Part shown: piece by piece, positions 6,627 to 7,091 of the stretch
How the letters are laid out: every line of letters begins with the position of its first letter
Position numbering within the stretch: position 1 is the stretch's first letter
Origin: Planctomycetaceae bacterium
Lineage (GTDB): Bacteria > Planctomycetota > Planctomycetia > Planctomycetales > Planctomycetaceae
DNA: 7,091 bases
Reading direction: 5' to 3'
NCBI GenBank assembly: GCA_020426065.1
Contig: JAGQQT010000211.1
Coordinates: 1 to 7,091, forward strand
Translations under genes and position numbers: made by a program
Notes under the pieces: generated by a model
Told to the model about the DNA's origin: nothing
Seen by the model: only the letters and a program-made list of their open reading frames with translations
Database searches by the model: none

Positions 6627-6692
6627 GGTGGCACTGGCTCTGCCAGTGTGTTTCCTTCCCATTCACGCCACTGGCAAAGCCAGTGGCACACC
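6627..6692. repeat. Compact double-hairpin repeat, REP/MITE-like
   Basis: Two strong stem-loops lie side by side. The first is CACTGGC-TCT-GCCAGTG (6632-6648). The second is GCCACTGGC-AAA-GCCAGTGGC (6667-6687). The whole left half is also nearly complementary to the right half: it begins GGTG and ends CACC, with a 2-nt gap and two mismatches across the arms and an 18-nt centre (6649-6666). This nested symmetry is typical of small non-autonomous or REP-like elements rather than of a simple terminator; no T run follows on either strand. I recall similar CCACTGGC/GCCAGTGG sequences as dispersed intergenic repeats in planctomycete genomes but cannot check it here. It sits between the end of the outer-membrane-type gene and the start of the glmU-like gene. 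Confidence 0.7.
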
Positions 6693-6722
6693 ATTAATTG
6701 AAGTCTACCTGAAGATACGACA

Positions 6723-7091
6723 TTAGAAGTTGATGCCGTACCGAATCATGAATGCTTCACCCGGATCCAGCGGAGCAACCGTGCTCAAGCCGTGCACGCT
6801 GTATTCCCGGTCAAACACGTAACCGAAGTCCAGATAAGACTGCCAGCAGGCTGTTTCCCAACGCAAGCCGGCAAAGGTTCGCCATTCTTCAGTCTGCAAC
6901 TGAGGACTGGCTCCACTGATTTCACCCGCCTGCCAGGACTGGATATCGTATTCGGCACCTGCATACAGCCAGGTCGCAATACCAAAGGGAGTTCCAATGA
7001 ACACATCGGCTCGGGCTTTTGGATAGGTTGCCCGGATTTCCCAGAATTCGTTTGGAGTCCAGACCACACCGACATGAGGCAGGATGTGATC
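6723..7091 (-). CDS. Probable outer-membrane beta-barrel protein, C-terminal part (5' end outside the window)
   Basis: The frame is open to the right edge and gives the last 122 residues of a larger protein; a GTG at 7065-7067 could pass for a start but coding continues upstream of it (DHILPHVGV). The segment has alternating polar and hydrophobic/aromatic residues, many Trp and Tyr, Gly-rich turns and short strands such as TFAGLRWETA and SYLDFGYVFDREY. It ends FMIRYGINF, with hydrophobic residues at -1, -3, -5, -7 and -9 from the C-terminus, the classic BAM-recognised beta-signal. The pattern around LPHVGVVWTPNEFWEIRATYPKARA and GYVFDREYSV resembles planctomycete outer-membrane proteins of unknown function, possibly the DUF6268 type; that family name is tentative. 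No Cys pair or catalytic motif is visible. It reads toward the glmU-like gene, with a 233-nt gap containing the double-hairpin repeat. Confidence 0.7.
   Translation of the reverse strand, partial: DHILPHVGVVWTPNEFWEIRATYPKARADVFIGTPFGIATWLYAGAEYDIQSWQAGEISGASPQLQTEEWRTFAGLRWETACWQSYLDFGYVFDREYSVHGLSTVAPLDPGEAFMIRYGINF

Noticed and set aside
6627..6692. Double hairpin as an intrinsic terminator of the outer-membrane-type gene.
   Set aside because: Neither hairpin is followed by a T run on either strand, and the nested inverted symmetry is better explained by a repeat element. A Rho-independent role is not excluded but is unsupported.
7065..7067. GTG as the start of the right-hand minus-strand gene.
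   Set aside because: The same frame stays open to the edge with residues that continue the beta-strand pattern, so the gene is cut by the window rather than starting there.

Overview
The window reads as chromosomal DNA of a planctomycete. The strongest indicator is the pairing of a PSCyt1-DUF1549-DUF1553 (PSD1) cytochrome-like protein with DUF1501 proteins, a signature greatly expanded in Planctomycetes and some relatives. A paired-hairpin repeat and an outer-membrane-type protein at the right end also fit. All gene calls rest on reading the sequence and on recalled family motifs; no database was searched.

Layout. Positions 1-4338 hold a minus-strand block, read right to left: a full-length PSCyt1/DUF1549/DUF1553 protein (1801-4338), a DUF1501 protein with a Tat-like leader (338-1762), and the first 89 codons of a second, paralogous DUF1501 protein (1-269) that leaves the window. 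The gaps are 38 and 68 nt with no evident terminator, so this is probably one operon. A promoter-like sequence lies at 4389-4417. Positions 4339-4743 form a divergent intergenic region of about 400 nt with several short inverted repeats. On the plus strand, 4744-5739 encodes the delta subunit of DNA polymerase III (holA). Facing it tail to tail, 9 nt away, is a minus-strand gene (5749-6489) for a GlmU-type UDP-GlcNAc pyrophosphorylase with no acetyltransferase domain. Positions 6490-6722 are non-coding and contain a hairpin near the glmU-like gene and a compact double-hairpin repeat at 6627-6692. The last 369 nt encode, on the minus strand, the C-terminus of a probable outer-membrane beta-barrel protein.

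How the genes work together. The PSCyt/DUF1501 block encodes exported proteins: one has two CxxCH motifs suited to covalent haem, and the others have an alkaline-phosphatase/sulfatase-like fold. Their biochemical role is not established. The holA and glmU-like genes are housekeeping genes (replisome clamp loading and UDP-GlcNAc supply) with no evident link to that block. I see no mobile element with a transposase, CRISPR array, tRNA or rRNA, and no clear novel multi-gene system. The points most worth following up are the double-hairpin repeat, the tandem DUF1501 paralogs, the single-domain GlmU, and the structured intergenic region.
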